Part shown: positions 1-9,723 of the stretch, one piece after another | Layout of the letters: each line of letters begins with the position of its first letter | How positions within the stretch are numbered: the stretch's first letter is position 1 | Origin: Bacillaceae bacterium S4-13-56 | GTDB taxonomy: Bacteria > Bacillota > Bacilli > Bacillales > JAWJLM01 | Direction of reading: 5' to 3' | Length of the DNA stretch: 64,000 nt | Assembly: GCA_040191315.1 (NCBI GenBank) | Contig: JAWJLM010000001.1 | Location: 62,001-126,000, forward strand | The notes under the pieces: generated by a model | Told to the model about the DNA's origin: nothing | The model's input: only the letters and a program-made list of their open reading frames with translations | Databases searched by the model: none | Made by a program: the position numbers and the translations under genes

Positions 1-1479
1 GACAAAGGAAAAGAAGCAATTGTTCTCGTTCCAGAAATTGCTTTAACTCCGTTAATGGTAGAAAGATTTAAAGGTAGATTTGGTCCTTATGTTGCGGTTT
101 TACATAGTGCTCTCTCTGATGGAGAAAAATATGATGAATGGAGAAAAATTCAGAAAAAAGAAGTGAAGGTAGTGGTTGGGGCGCGATCAGCCATTTTTGC
201 TCCATTTGATAATATTGGTCTCATCATTTTAGACGAAGAACATGAGGGGACCTATAAGCAAGAAGATCATCCCCGTTATCATGCTAGGGATGTAGCTATC
301 GAAAGAGCCTCTTATCACAAATGTCCAGTTGTACTAGGAAGTGCAACTCCGTTAATGGAATCGTATGCTAGAGCTAAAAAAGGTGTCTATCGCTTACTTA
401 CATTATCTAAACGTATGAATGATCAACAAATGCCGGCAGTAGAAATTATTGATATGAGAGATGAGCTTCACCAGGGGAATCGGACCATGTTTTCTCGCTC
501 TCTTATGGAAAAAATGAAGGATCGTATTCAAAAGAGAGAACAAATTGTCTTGTTTTTAAACCGAAGAGGGTATTCCACCTTCGTAATGTGTAGAGATTGT
601 GGTCATACATTAGAATGCCCTCATTGTGACATTTCTCTAACCTTTCATCGGGAAAACTCACAATTGAAATGTCATTATTGTGGTTATGAAGAGCGAATGC
701 CACAAAAATGTCCCTCATGCCAAGAAGAGCAAATTCGTTTTTTTGGTACTGGTACGGAGAAAGTCGAAGAGGCACTTTATCAACAGTTACCACATGCTCG
801 TGTCATCCGTATGGATGTTGATACAACTAGAAGAAAAGGAGCTCACGAGAAGTTGCTCACAAAGTTCGGAAATGAGGAAGCAGATATATTACTAGGAACC
901 CAAATGATCGCTAAAGGTTTAGATTTTAAAAAAGTTACTTTAGTAGGAGTTCTAGCTGCAGATTTGTCCCTTCATCTTCCGGATTTTAGAGCCTCGGAGA
1001 AAACTTTTCAACTTCTTACTCAAGTGTCTGGAAGGGCCGGGAGACACGACCTTCCTGGAGAAGTCATCATTCAATCTTATAATCCAGAACATTATAGTAT
1101 AGAATTGGCAAGTCAACATGATTATTTGTCTTACTTTCTAAAAGAAATGCAAGTACGAAAATTGGTGGAATATCCTCCTTACTATTTCTTGGCCTTAATC
1201 ACGGTATCTCACAAGAATCAAATATATGCTCAAAGAAAAACGGAGGAAATCGTTCTTTTACTTCAAAAGCATTTATCGGACACTACTAAAATCTTAGGAC
1301 CTACCCCTTCCCCCTTATCACGGGTGAAGGATAGATATCGTTTTCAATGCATGATAAAATACAAAAATGAGCCCAATTTAGAGGGAAAAATGAGAAAAGT
1401 GATTCAACGTTTTGAAGAGGAAATGAGAAAAAAGGATTTAATCATAACCGTTGATTTACAACCTTATCAAATGATGTAG
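1..1479 (+). CDS. priA: Primosomal replication-restart helicase PriA, 3' part
   Basis: Superfamily 2 DNA helicase that reloads the replisome at stalled forks. The reading frame is open from base 1, so the N-terminal DNA-binding part and Walker A lie upstream of the window; 492 residues are visible. Seen: the LVPEIALTP stretch after Walker A, a DEEH box, and a cysteine-rich zinc-binding insert (CRDCGHTLECPHC, then CHYCGY and CPSC). The helicase C-terminal motif GRAGRHDLPGEV follows. It lies 18 bp upstream of fmt and probably shares its transcript. In B. subtilis the deformylase gene def sits between the two and is absent here. Confidence 0.97.
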   Translation, partial: DKGKEAIVLVPEIALTPLMVERFKGRFGPYVAVLHSALSDGEKYDEWRKIQKKEVKVVVGARSAIFAPFDNIGLIILDEEHEGTYKQEDHPRYHARDVAIERASYHKCPVVLGSATPLMESYARAKKGVYRLLTLSKRMNDQQMPAVEIIDMRDELHQGNRTMFSRSLMEKMKDRIQKREQIVLFLNRRGYSTFVMCRDCGHTLECPHCDISLTFHRENSQLKCHYCGYEERMPQKCPSCQEEQIRFFGTGTEKVEEALYQQLPHARVIRMDVDTTRRKGAHEKLLTKFGNEEADILLGTQMIAKGLDFKKVTLVGVLAADLSLHLPDFRASEKTFQLLTQVSGRAGRHDLPGEVIIQSYNPEHYSIELASQHDYLSYFLKEMQVRKLVEYPPYYFLALITVSHKNQIYAQRKTEEIVLLLQKHLSDTTKILGPTPSPLSRVKDRYRFQCMIKYKNEPNLEGKMRKVIQRFEEEMRKKDLIITVDLQPYQMM

Positions 1480-1497
1480 ATCTTAAGGAGGTCAATC

Positions 1498-2439
1498 ATG
1501 AAAGTTATCTTTATGGGGACTCCAGATTTTTCTGTACCAATACTTCAACGTTTGCTTGCTGATGGGTATAATGTCTGTGCAGTTGTAACACAGCCTGATC
1601 GACCAAAGGGAAGAAAAAAGATTTTAACCCCACCACCTGTGAAAGTAGAAGCGGAGAAAAATGGGATACCAGTCCTACAACCGGAAAAAATAAGAAATAA
1701 TTATAAAGAAATTTTGGATTATAAACCAGACTTAATAGTAACGGCTGCCTTTGGACAAATTTTGCCTGAAGAAATACTGAAGGCACCAACCTATGGATGC
1801 ATCAATGTCCATGCATCATTCCTGCCAGAACTTAGGGGAGGCGCTCCCATACACTATGCGATCCTGCAAGGGAAAAAAGAAACGGGCGTCTCTATCATGT
1901 ATATGGTAAAGGAATTAGACGCAGGAGATATATTATCACAAGTTAAGGTCTCTATTGAGGAGGAAGATCATGTAGGATCTTTACATGACAAATTATCCAT
2001 TGCTGGAGCAGACCTTTTATCTGAGACGATTCCCAACCTGATTTCAGGTCATATAACCCCTGTTCCACAAGAGGATGAAAAAGCAACCTTTGCCTATAAC
2101 ATAAAACGAGACCAAGAAAAAATCGATTGGAAACAAACCAACGAAGAAGTGTATAACCACATCCGTGGGCTTCATCCATGGCCAGTAGCCTTTACCATTT
2201 TAGATGGTTCCGTTTTGAAAGTTTGGTGGGGACAAAAGGTAAATGGCCCCTTCCAAGGGAAACCTGGTGAAATTGTAGATGTACTAGATGAGGGGCTTAT
2301 TGTTCAAACAGGTGACCAAAAGGGAATATTAATCACCGAATTACAACCATCTGGAAAAAAAAGAATGGAAGCTGGAGAGTTTTTAAGGGGAGCGGGGCAA
2401 TTTATACGAAAAGGTATGAGACTAGGTGATTCGACATGA
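1498..2439 (+). CDS. fmt: Methionyl-tRNA formyltransferase
   Basis: Formylates the initiator Met-tRNA with 10-formyl-tetrahydrofolate in the cytoplasm. The 313 aa match the usual family length. Visible features are the N-terminal MGTPDFSVP stretch, the catalytic-domain motif [18 protein letters not shown], and a C-terminal OB-like tRNA-binding domain (about residues 205-313). The ATG follows the strong ribosome site AAGGAGG at 1486-1492. The stop overlaps the rsmB start (ATGA), so translation is probably coupled. The partner deformylase gene def, normally just upstream, is not here. Confidence 0.97.
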   Translation: MKVIFMGTPDFSVPILQRLLADGYNVCAVVTQPDRPKGRKKILTPPPVKVEAEKNGIPVLQPEKIRNNYKEILDYKPDLIVTAAFGQILPEEILKAPTYGCINVHASFLPELRGGAPIHYAILQGKKETGVSIMYMVKELDAGDILSQVKVSIEEEDHVGSLHDKLSIAGADLLSETIPNLISGHITPVPQEDEKATFAYNIKRDQEKIDWKQTNEEVYNHIRGLHPWPVAFTILDGSVLKVWWGQKVNGPFQGKPGEIVDVLDEGLIVQTGDQKGILITELQPSGKKRMEAGEFLRGAGQFIRKGMRLGDST

Positions 2440-3794
2440 CTTCTCCCAACGTTCGTGAATTAGCTTTAGATATCTTGGTGCGTGTAGCTACTCAATCAGG
2501 ATATAGCCATCTATTAATTGACCAGACATTGAAGAAAAATAGAATGGACTCCCGAGACAAGGGTCTACTTACGGAAATCGTTAATGGAACAATACAGAGG
2601 AGAAATACTTTAGATTATTATTTACAACCATTTCTACAGAAAAATAAAAAATTAGAGCCATGGGTTCAATGGTTGCTCTATATGTCTATCTACCAAATGA
2701 TTTACCTAGATCGTGTTCCTCAACATGCTATAGTTCATGAGGCGGTTACCATTGCAAAGAAAAAGGGGCATAAAGGGATTGCTTCTTTAGTAAACGGGAT
2801 CTTGAGAAATGCACAACGGAAAGGTTTTCCATCCCTTGAACAAATGACAGACCCAATGGAACGCTTATCTATTGAAACAAGTCATCCCCTTTGGCTAATT
2901 CAAAGGTGGATCGAACAATACGGGTTTGAAATAGTCAAAGAGATGTGTTTTGAGAATTTGGGAAGGCCTTCGCTTTCTCTTCGAGTTCAAACCTTACGCA
3001 TGAATCGAGAGAAAGTGATTGAAAAATTAAAGAACGATGGAATTGAAGCTAAAGCAAGCGAACTTTCTCCTTATGGAATAAGAGTGGAAGATGGAAGTGT
3101 CCTACACCATCCTTTGTTCACAGAAGGGTATCTGTTAGTGCAGGATGAGAGTTCAATGTTAGTTGCTCCTTTTCTAAGGCCTATAAAAGGAGAGACTGTT
3201 GTTGATGCATGTGCAGCTCCAGGGGGGAAAGCCACTCATATTGCTGAACAAATGCAGGATGAGGGTGTTATATATGCCTATGATCTTCATCAATCAAAAG
3301 TAAAGAAAATTGAGCAAAATGCTAAAACGCTTCAATTATCCATCATAAGGGCAAAACAATCAGATAGTAGACAATTAAAAGATCATCACCAACCTGAGTC
3401 TATTGATCGTCTCTTGCTGGATGCTCCCTGTTCCGGCCTAGGTGTTATAAAAGGAAAACCAGAAATTAAATATCAAAAAAGTGAAGAAGATATAAGACAG
3501 CTTTCAAAAGTGCAGCTTGAGTTATTGGAAGCAGTTGCTCCATTAGTAAAAGTAGGGGGGACTCTACTGTACAGTACATGTACAGTAGACCGACAAGAAA
3601 ATGAAGGAACTGTCTCTAGATTTTTAGAACAACACTCTGAGTACATAGTAGATCCCAACTGGATTAAAGAAATCCCTTCACTATTGAAGAAAGGGAAAGG
3701 CTTATCTGAATCTGGTCTGCAAATTTTCCCGCAGGATTTTCATTCCGATGGATTTTTTATGGTCGTATTGATAAAGATTAATTCTTCCAAGTAA
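2436..3794 (+). CDS. rsmB: 16S rRNA m5C967 methyltransferase RsmB
   Basis: SAM-dependent RNA cytosine-5 methyltransferase acting on 16S rRNA. The 452 aa carry an N-terminal NusB-like domain (about residues 1-140) and a C-terminal Rossmann methyltransferase. Visible motifs are the SAM site [33 protein letters not shown] with the proline-cysteine motif IV, and the catalytic-cysteine motif [11 protein letters not shown]. The start overlaps the fmt stop by 4 bp. In B. subtilis the next gene is rlmN; here about 150 bp without a gene lead directly to prpC. Confidence 0.96.
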   Translation: MTSPNVRELALDILVRVATQSGYSHLLIDQTLKKNRMDSRDKGLLTEIVNGTIQRRNTLDYYLQPFLQKNKKLEPWVQWLLYMSIYQMIYLDRVPQHAIVHEAVTIAKKKGHKGIASLVNGILRNAQRKGFPSLEQMTDPMERLSIETSHPLWLIQRWIEQYGFEIVKEMCFENLGRPSLSLRVQTLRMNREKVIEKLKNDGIEAKASELSPYGIRVEDGSVLHHPLFTEGYLLVQDESSMLVAPFLRPIKGETVVDACAAPGGKATHIAEQMQDEGVIYAYDLHQSKVKKIEQNAKTLQLSIIRAKQSDSRQLKDHHQPESIDRLLLDAPCSGLGVIKGKPEIKYQKSEEDIRQLSKVQLELLEAVAPLVKVGGTLLYSTCTVDRQENEGTVSRFLEQHSEYIVDPNWIKEIPSLLKKGKGLSESGLQIFPQDFHSDGFFMVVLIKINSSK

Positions 3795-3948
3795 CTAAAA
3801 AAACAGGATTTTTGTCTACTTTTGGCAAATAAGAAAGTATAAAACTTTTCATTTGGACTAATATGACATTTTTTGAAAAACGAATGCTGTATTTTCTCAT
3901 CGTTATTAGATGACAAAAGGAAGAACGAAGAGGAGAAGAGGTGACAGG

Positions 3949-4701
3949 ATGAAAGGCTACTTTTTAACCGATCAAGGTCAAGTGCGGACGCATAATGAAG
4001 ATGCTGGTGGTGTTTATATAAATTCAAATGAGCAGTTGCTTGTAGTAGTGGCTGATGGTATGGGTGGGCATCTTGCGGGTGACGTTGCAAGTCATATGGC
4101 TACTTCCTTATTACAATCCAGCTGGGATGAAGCACCATTGATTAATGGTTCAGAGCTGGCAGAGCAATGGCTACGTGAACGGCTTATAGAGATCAATCAA
4201 AAAGTGTATCAACATTCATTAGAAAATGACAGTTGTAAAGGTATGGGAACAACAGTAGTTGCCGCTATTTGTACGAAAGATTATTTTACTGTAGCTCATA
4301 TTGGAGACAGTCGTTGCTACTTAAATAATTCTTATGGTTTTAAACAAATAACAGAGGACCATTCTTTAGTTAATGAGTTGGTTCGTTCTGGACAAATTAC
4401 TAAGGAAGATGCTGAACATCATCCTAGAAAAAATGTTTTATTAAAAGCATTAGGGACAGAAGAGGAAATAAGAATTGATATTAAAACACTGTCATGGGAT
4501 CCAAATGATAGGTTGCTTTTATGCTCTGACGGATTAACGAACAAAATAAGTGATGAAGAATTAGTTGAATTTGTAACCTCTCAGGATATAAAACAAGCTG
4601 CTGAGAATTTAGTTCAGTTGGCAAACGATAGAGGTGGCGAGGATAATATTTCTCTTGCACTCATTCACTATGATCACCCAAAGGAAGAAGGTGATTCATA
4701 A
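3949..4701 (+). CDS. prpC: PP2C-type serine/threonine phosphatase PrpC
   Basis: Metal-dependent protein phosphatase that removes phosphate from PrkC and its substrates. The 250 aa show the PP2C motifs in order: QVRTHNEDAG, VADGMGGHLAGDVAS, GMGTTVVAA, HIGDSRCYL, LLCSDGLTNKISDEEL and GGEDNISLALI, with the metal-binding aspartates kept. An in-frame start at 3910 would add 13 basic residues. I chose the ATG at 3949 because GAGGTGAC precedes it and the family begins at this point. The stop TAA shares its last base with the prkC ATG, so the two genes are translationally coupled. Confidence 0.95.
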   Translation: MKGYFLTDQGQVRTHNEDAGGVYINSNEQLLVVVADGMGGHLAGDVASHMATSLLQSSWDEAPLINGSELAEQWLRERLIEINQKVYQHSLENDSCKGMGTTVVAAICTKDYFTVAHIGDSRCYLNNSYGFKQITEDHSLVNELVRSGQITKEDAEHHPRKNVLLKALGTEEEIRIDIKTLSWDPNDRLLLCSDGLTNKISDEELVEFVTSQDIKQAAENLVQLANDRGGEDNISLALIHYDHPKEEGDS

Positions 4702-6638
4702 TGCTCGAAGGAAGGCGACTAAGTGATAGGTATCAAATCCGCGAGGCAATCGGTGGCGGAGGGATGGCTAATGTCTATTTAGCTCGAGATTTAATCTTAG
4801 ATAGAGATGTAGCTATTAAAGTTCTTAGGCTAGAATATTCCAATGACGAGGAATTTATTAATCGCTTTCGTCGGGAAGCCCAGTCTGCTATAAGTCTTTC
4901 TCATCCTAACATCGTAAATATTTTTGATGTTGGAGAAGAAGATGATATCTACTATATCGTTATGGAATATGTTCCGGGGATGACCTTAAAGAAATATATC
5001 CAAAAATATGGGCCACTAGAAGTGGAAGAATCTTTGGATATCATGCAGCAGATCATCTCGGCTATTACTCATGCTCATGCAAATCATATTGTTCATCGAG
5101 ATCTAAAGCCACAAAATATTCTAATTGACCATTCAAATCATGTAAAAGTGACAGACTTTGGTATTGCGATGGCACTTAGTGCGACTACCATTACACACAC
5201 AAATTCTGTTCTTGGTTCTGTTCATTATTTATCACCAGAGCAAGCACGTGGAGGAATGGCGACAAAAAAATCAGATATTTATTCTTTAGGAATTGTTTTG
5301 TTTGAATTACTTAGTGGTCGATTGCCTTTTTCTGGTCAATCAGCCGTATCGATTGCTTTAAAACATTTACAAAGTGAAACTCCTTCATTAAGAAGATGGA
5401 ATCCGGACATCCCTCAAAGTGTGGAAAATGTAGTGTTAAAAGCAACAGCTAAAGATCCTTTCCATCGATATGACAGTATTCAGGAAATGGGAGAGGATTT
5501 AGCAACTGCTTTAGATGAGTCTAGGAGAAATGAACAGAAATTTTTCATTCCAGATGATGGAGATGAAGTAACGAAGGCTATTCCAATCATTACGAATGAT
5601 ACCTTCAGAGAAAAGGATCACACGAAGGATACGATTGTACATAAAGGACAAACTAGTTCAAAATCCGATAAATCCGGGAAGAGAAAGGCAACCATATGGA
5701 TTGCTTCTATCTTTGGTGTTCTATTTCTAGCAGCATTGACAGCCATTTTTATTTTACCTGATTTGTTAAAGACTGAAGAAGTTCAAATTCCTGATGTAGT
5801 TGGAGAAGACTATGAGGACGTGCTAAATGAGTTAACGGAATTGGGGCTTAAAGTGAATCAAGAAACGGAAAACTCCGAGGATATAGAGGAAGGTAAGGTA
5901 ATTCGTACAATTCCTAAAACAGGGTCTACCGTAAAAAAAGGAGCAGAAATCACTGTTTACTCAAGTTTAGGAGAAGAAAAAGTTGAATTTAAGGATTATA
6001 TTGGAGAAGATTATGATCAAGTTAAAGCTATATTAGAACGGGATGGTTGGACTGTAAACAAGGAAGACCAATACTCTGATGATCCAGTAGGAGTAATATT
6101 AGAGCAAGAACCTGCAGCAGGGGAAGAGGTCGTGCCTGGAGAAACCGAAGTGAAATTTATTGTTAGTCTAGGGCCAGATAAAATTAAAGTTCCCAATTTG
6201 ATTGGAATGACTGAGGAAGAAGTCCTTCAATCCATTGGAGATAATTTCACCGTCGATATGAAATATGATTACTCGGATACTATAGAAGAAGGTAAAGTAA
6301 TTTCTCAAGATCCAACAGCTTTAGTAGAGAAAGAAAAAGGTTCTATAATTGCCGTAATCTTTTCGCAGGGACTTGAAGATTTACCACCACAGAATGTAGA
6401 AGTTCCAATATTCATTAATATGGATGAGGAAAAAGGGGCTCAACAAGTAATGATATATATCCAAGATATGAATCGTGACATAACACAGGTAGCTGATGAA
6501 TTTGTGATTATGGAAGACACGGATTATACAATAACCTTATTAATTGCTCCTGATTCAGAAGCGGAATACAAAGTGATGCTTGACGGGGAAATATATTATC
6601 AAGAAACAGTGCCATACGAAAAGGGTGATCAACCGTAA
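4701..6638 (+). CDS. prkC: PASTA-domain Ser/Thr protein kinase PrkC (Stk1)
   Basis: Membrane Hanks-type kinase that senses muropeptides or lipid II and acts in cell-wall signalling and, in spore formers, germination. The kinase domain spans about residues 10-270, with GGGGMANVYLA glycine loop, catalytic lysine in VAIKVL (K40), HRDLKPQN with D134, and DFG at D152. A charged juxtamembrane linker and one transmembrane helix (about 332-353) follow. Then come three PASTA repeats with VPNLIG or IPDVVG-type starts, and a C-terminal extracellular tail of about 90 residues. The 645 aa length is typical. It sits between prpC and rsgA with 1-bp overlaps at both ends. Confidence 0.97.
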   Translation: MLEGRRLSDRYQIREAIGGGGMANVYLARDLILDRDVAIKVLRLEYSNDEEFINRFRREAQSAISLSHPNIVNIFDVGEEDDIYYIVMEYVPGMTLKKYIQKYGPLEVEESLDIMQQIISAITHAHANHIVHRDLKPQNILIDHSNHVKVTDFGIAMALSATTITHTNSVLGSVHYLSPEQARGGMATKKSDIYSLGIVLFELLSGRLPFSGQSAVSIALKHLQSETPSLRRWNPDIPQSVENVVLKATAKDPFHRYDSIQEMGEDLATALDESRRNEQKFFIPDDGDEVTKAIPIITNDTFREKDHTKDTIVHKGQTSSKSDKSGKRKATIWIASIFGVLFLAALTAIFILPDLLKTEEVQIPDVVGEDYEDVLNELTELGLKVNQETENSEDIEEGKVIRTIPKTGSTVKKGAEITVYSSLGEEKVEFKDYIGEDYDQVKAILERDGWTVNKEDQYSDDPVGVILEQEPAAGEEVVPGETEVKFIVSLGPDKIKVPNLIGMTEEEVLQSIGDNFTVDMKYDYSDTIEEGKVISQDPTALVEKEKGSIIAVIFSQGLEDLPPQNVEVPIFINMDEEKGAQQVMIYIQDMNRDITQVADEFVIMEDTDYTITLLIAPDSEAEYKVMLDGEIYYQETVPYEKGDQP

Positions 6639-7519
6639 TGCCTACTGGAAAAATAATCAAAGCGTTAAGCGGTTTTTATTACGTGAAGTCAGGGAATCAA
6701 ATCTTTCAATGTAGAGGAAGAGGGGTTTTTCGGAAACGAAAAATTACTCCTCTTGTTGGAGATGAAATTGAATTTGAAGAAAGCAACCCTAATGAAGGGT
6801 ATATCCTTGATATAAAACAGCGTAAAAATGAGCTGAAACGTCCACCAGTAGCGAATGTGGATCAGGCCATTATTGTTGTTTCCGCAGCAGAACCTGATTT
6901 TCACCCTTTTTTACTTGATCGATTTCTTGTTCTTGTAGAATCTAAACATATTGAACCAGCCATTTGTGTAACTAAAATGGACCTTGTCAAAGAAAAACAG
7001 GAAGAGTTAGTAGCGAGTTATATAGAGGATTACAAGAATTTGGGATACGAAGTAGTGGCTGGTTCTTCAAAGAATGAAGGAGGAATTCACGAGGTTCTTC
7101 CCTTGTTCCAAGATAAGACTTCAGTAATTGCAGGACAATCGGGTGTTGGTAAATCTTCTCTTCTAAATGCGATTCACCCAGACCTTAATATTGAGACGAA
7201 CGATATATCTCATAGTTTAGGAAGAGGGAAGCATACAACACGTCATATCGAGTTAATCGAAATGAATGGTGGATTGGTGGCAGATACACCTGGATTTAGC
7301 TCACTGGACCTGACTGAGATAGAACTTGAAGAGTTATCTTCCTGTTTCCCTGAAATGGTAAAAAGGCAAAATAGCTGTAAATTCAGAGGGTGCCTTCATT
7401 TGAATGAGCCAAGATGTGCAGTAAAAGAAGCTGTTGATACAAATCAAATCCCATCCTATCGTTATGATAGCTATCTCCAAATTGCAGAGGAAATAAAAAA
7501 TAGAAAGCCGAGGTACTAA
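6638..7519 (+). CDS. rsgA: Ribosome small-subunit GTPase RsgA (CpgA, YloQ)
   Basis: Circularly permuted GTPase that checks late 30S ribosome assembly. The 293 aa contain an N-terminal OB fold (about 1-70), then G motifs in the permuted order: TKMDL (G4) before GQSGVGKSSLLN (G1) and DTPGFSS (G3). A C-terminal zinc site follows (CKFRGCLHLNEPRC). The switch region GRGKHTTRHIELI is intact. Its ATG shares a base with the prkC stop. In B. subtilis the homologue is a PrkC substrate, which fits this coupling. Confidence 0.97.
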   Translation: MPTGKIIKALSGFYYVKSGNQIFQCRGRGVFRKRKITPLVGDEIEFEESNPNEGYILDIKQRKNELKRPPVANVDQAIIVVSAAEPDFHPFLLDRFLVLVESKHIEPAICVTKMDLVKEKQEELVASYIEDYKNLGYEVVAGSSKNEGGIHEVLPLFQDKTSVIAGQSGVGKSSLLNAIHPDLNIETNDISHSLGRGKHTTRHIELIEMNGGLVADTPGFSSLDLTEIELEELSSCFPEMVKRQNSCKFRGCLHLNEPRCAVKEAVDTNQIPSYRYDSYLQIAEEIKNRKPRY

Positions 7520-7522
7520 TTT

Positions 7523-8170
7523 ATGGTTAAAATTGCACCATCCATTTTGTCGGCCGATTTTGCCCGCTTAGGTGATGAGATTAACGATGTTGAACAAGGC
7601 AGTGCTGATTATATACATGTTGATGCGATGGACGGACACTTTGTTCCGAACATAACCATTGGTCCACTAGTTGTGGAGGCAATTAAGCCCATTACAACTT
7701 TACCTTTAGATGTTCATCTTATGATAGAGAATCCAGATCAATATATTCCTGATTTTGCAAAAGCTGGAGCCTCTATCATTTCCGTTCACCAAGAGGCATG
7801 CATCCATCTACACAGAACTATACAACTTATTAAACAGTTGGATATAAAGGCTGGTGTTGTTATTAATCCAGCAACACCTGTTGATCTTCTTTTTCCTATA
7901 TTGGAAGAAGTTGACTTAGTCCTTATTATGTCTGTAAATCCTGGTTTTGGAGGTCAGAGCTTTATTCCATCCTCCTTATCCAAAATTAAAAAATTAAAAG
8001 AGTGGAAACAAGAATACTCTTTTTCCTATGAAATCGAAGTAGATGGGGGAGTAAATCCTCAAACTGCGAGGCAATGTGTAGAAGCAGGTGCTGACGTTCT
8101 CGTTGCTGGAAGTTCTATTTTTAATATGAAAAATAGAAAAGAAGCAATCCAAGCCATCCGGAACGCATAA
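7523..8170 (+). CDS. rpe: Ribulose-phosphate 3-epimerase
   Basis: Interconverts ribulose 5-phosphate and xylulose 5-phosphate in the pentose phosphate pathway. The 215-residue TIM barrel shows the family signatures VDAMDGHFVPNITIG, LDVHLMIENP, SVNPGFGGQSFIPS and VDGGVNP, including the metal-binding His and Asp residues. It starts 3 bp after rsgA and ends the prpC-prkC-rsgA-rpe run. A hairpin at 8212-8244 ends the unit. Confidence 0.97.
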   Translation: MVKIAPSILSADFARLGDEINDVEQGSADYIHVDAMDGHFVPNITIGPLVVEAIKPITTLPLDVHLMIENPDQYIPDFAKAGASIISVHQEACIHLHRTIQLIKQLDIKAGVVINPATPVDLLFPILEEVDLVLIMSVNPGFGGQSFIPSSLSKIKKLKEWKQEYSFSYEIEVDGGVNPQTARQCVEAGADVLVAGSSIFNMKNRKEAIQAIRNA

Positions 8171-8211
8171 GCATGAAGTTTCACTTTATGTGCCGATAAG
8201 TCTAATGTCAT

Positions 8212-8250
8212 AAGATGATTCCTCAGAGTAAAGGAATCCTCTTTATCATT
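8212..8250 (+). terminator. Imperfect terminator hairpin after rpe
   Basis: AAGATGATTCCT (8212-8223) pairs with AGGAATCCTCTT with one mismatch and leads into a T-rich run. The stem is a slightly degenerate copy of the one seen at 11841, 20695 and 40727. Two further T-rich inverted repeats follow (CTTTATCA/TGATAAAG at about 8240-8262 and AGACTAA/TTAGTCT to 8283), so the exact stop site is uncertain. Confidence 0.55.
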
Positions 8251-8338
8251 TTTTTGATAAAGACTAATCTTTTTTTTAGTCTATAATTGGAACGTTTTTT
8301 CTAGAAAATATTCATGATCTACGAGGTGGGTTCGTATA

Positions 8339-8986
8339 ATGTACAGAGTTGCTATTGTGGGCGGGGCACCTAAGGATAATATTCCCTCACTAAAAAAATT
8401 TGAAAAGAATGTAGATTACTGGATTGGGGCAGATGGTGGAGCAGTAACTATTACACAACAGAATGTGCCGTTAGACTTGGCCATTGGTGATTTTGATTCT
8501 GTTTCACAGGTGGAAAAGAATTACATAGAAGAGAATGCTAAAGATTTAAAATCTTATCCTAAAGAAAAAAATGAGACGGATTTAGAATTAGCGATTTATT
8601 ATGCCTTAAGTAAAAAGCCTACAGAAGTCCTGCTTTTTGGAGTCACTGGTGGTCGTTTTGATCATACAATGATAAATGTACAAATGTTATATACCTTTGT
8701 TCAAAAAGGGATCCAAGCCTCTATCTATGACTCTCAAAACAAGATCACCTGCCATCTACCTGGAAAGTATGAAGTTTTTTATGAAGAAGAATATCCCATA
8801 CTTTCCTTTCTACCATTGTCAGAAACAGTAATGAATCTATCACTGGAAGGGTTTTATTATCCATTGGAATCTGCGACTGTTCATTGGGGACTAAGTCGTA
8901 CGATTTCAAATGAGCTTATTGAGGAAAAAGGTACTTTTTCATTCTCTAACGGCATATTATTACTTGTAAAGAGCCGAGATGCATAG
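8339..8986 (+). CDS. thiN: Thiamine pyrophosphokinase
   Basis: Transfers pyrophosphate from ATP to thiamine to make thiamine diphosphate. The 215 aa show the family motifs GADGGA, LAIGDFDSV, KNETDLELAI and GVTGGRFDHTMIN, followed by the C-terminal beta-sandwich that binds thiamine. ACGAGGTGGG upstream serves as ribosome site. A TATAAT at 8282-8287 could be a -10 box, but I see no good -35 at the right distance. No TPP riboswitch sequence is visible in the leader. Confidence 0.93.
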   Translation: MYRVAIVGGAPKDNIPSLKKFEKNVDYWIGADGGAVTITQQNVPLDLAIGDFDSVSQVEKNYIEENAKDLKSYPKEKNETDLELAIYYALSKKPTEVLLFGVTGGRFDHTMINVQMLYTFVQKGIQASIYDSQNKITCHLPGKYEVFYEEEYPILSFLPLSETVMNLSLEGFYYPLESATVHWGLSRTISNELIEEKGTFSFSNGILLLVKSRDA

Positions 8987-9058
8987 GGAAGATCTTCTGA
9001 ATCAAATGAGGGCTCCATCATTTAATGAGGCGTAATTGAATGTGAGGAGGGGGTAATC

Positions 9059-9139
9059 ATGAAATTCTATACCATCAAACTGCCAAGGTTTCTAGGTGGT
9101 TTTGTTCGAGCAATCATCTCTACCTTTAAAAAGGATTAA
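9059..9139 (+). CDS. spoVM: Stage V sporulation protein SpoVM
   Basis: A 26-residue amphipathic peptide, MKFYTIKLPRFLGGFVRAII followed by STFKKD. It differs from my recollection of the B. subtilis protein at only a few positions. The family recognises the convex forespore membrane by its curvature, anchors SpoIVA and is needed for coat and cortex formation. GAGGAGGGGG lies just upstream of the ATG. The position between thiN and rpmB is that of B. subtilis. It is strong evidence that the organism forms endospores. Confidence 0.96.
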   Translation: MKFYTIKLPRFLGGFVRAIISTFKKD

Positions 9140-9178
9140 CGAACGATTAGAACTGTGAGCTACCACTCACTCTGGACG

Positions 9179-9215
9179 CCTCATTGGAGTAGACCTTCAG
9201 TGAGGTTTTATTTTT
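9179..9215 (+). terminator. Terminator after spoVM
   Basis: CCTCATTG (9179-9186) pairs with CAGTGAGG (9198-9205) with one G-U pair, followed at once by TTTTATTTTT. This is a standard intrinsic terminator for spoVM. Confidence 0.7.
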
Positions 9216-9220
9216 CCATG

Positions 9221-9257
9221 AAAAAAGCTACAATCATTTTTGAATTGTAGCTTTTCC
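9221..9257. terminator. Bidirectional terminator between spoVM and rpmB
   Basis: A perfect 12-bp stem AAAAGCTACAAT / ATTGTAGCTTTT (9223-9234 and 9244-9255), with A and T runs on opposite sides. It can stop rpmB transcription on the minus strand and any read-through from spoVM on the plus strand. Confidence 0.8.
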
Positions 9258-9288
9258 ATGTATAGTTTTTCGTTTTCATTATTCTATA

Positions 9289-9477
9289 CTATGCGCGTTC
9301 GATCTTACCAGATTTCAACGCGCGTGCTGATACGTATACACGTTTTGGCTTACCATCAACCATGATACGCACTTTTTGAACGTTCGCTTTCCAATTACGT
9401 TTATTCGCATTCATCGCGTGGGAGCGCGCATTACCTGAACGAGTTTTACGTCCTGTGACGACACATTTACGGCTCAT
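9289..9477 (-). CDS. rpmB: 50S ribosomal protein L28
   Basis: A 62-residue basic ribosomal protein of the large subunit, beginning [20 protein letters not shown] and ending GKIERA. The length and sequence are typical for Bacillus L28. It is transcribed opposite to its neighbours, as in B. subtilis, with AGGAGGGA upstream of the ATG on the minus strand. Only one of the zinc-type cysteines is present (C5), so this is the zinc-independent form. Confidence 0.97.
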   Translation of the reverse strand: MSRKCVVTGRKTRSGNARSHAMNANKRNWKANVQKVRIMVDGKPKRVYVSARALKSGKIERA

Positions 9478-9723
9478 TAAAAATCCCTCCTACTGCCTTT
9501 TTCTATCATTAAATTTCTTAGCAAACACTTACTAAATTTATCACAACCTTGTGAAGAATGCAATCGTTCAGGAGAAATATATCAAGAAAAATCTCTTGAC
9601 AGATGAAGGAAAAAAGTACATTGTAATAAGGGGTTTGGATACATACTGTAAGTGCCTGCTTTAAAAAAGACTTCCCTTATAGTAAAATTAGGTTATGCTT
9701 TCTAGAATAAAGGAGGATGTAAG
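9478..9723. promoter_or_regulatory. Divergent promoter region of rpmB and yloU
   Basis: This 246-bp gap separates the divergent rpmB and yloU genes and must hold promoters for both. A TTGACA is visible at 9596-9601, but the nearest -10-like string (TGTAAT, 9622-9627) is 20 bp away. TTTAAA at 9660 and TAAAAT at 9683 have 17-bp spacing but a weak -35. I cannot choose between them. Confidence 0.4.

Noticed and set aside
3740-4090. 116-codon minus-strand frame over the rsmB-prpC gap
   Set aside because: I considered it as a remnant of rlmN. It runs the wrong way, shows no radical-SAM motif and overlaps both neighbours.
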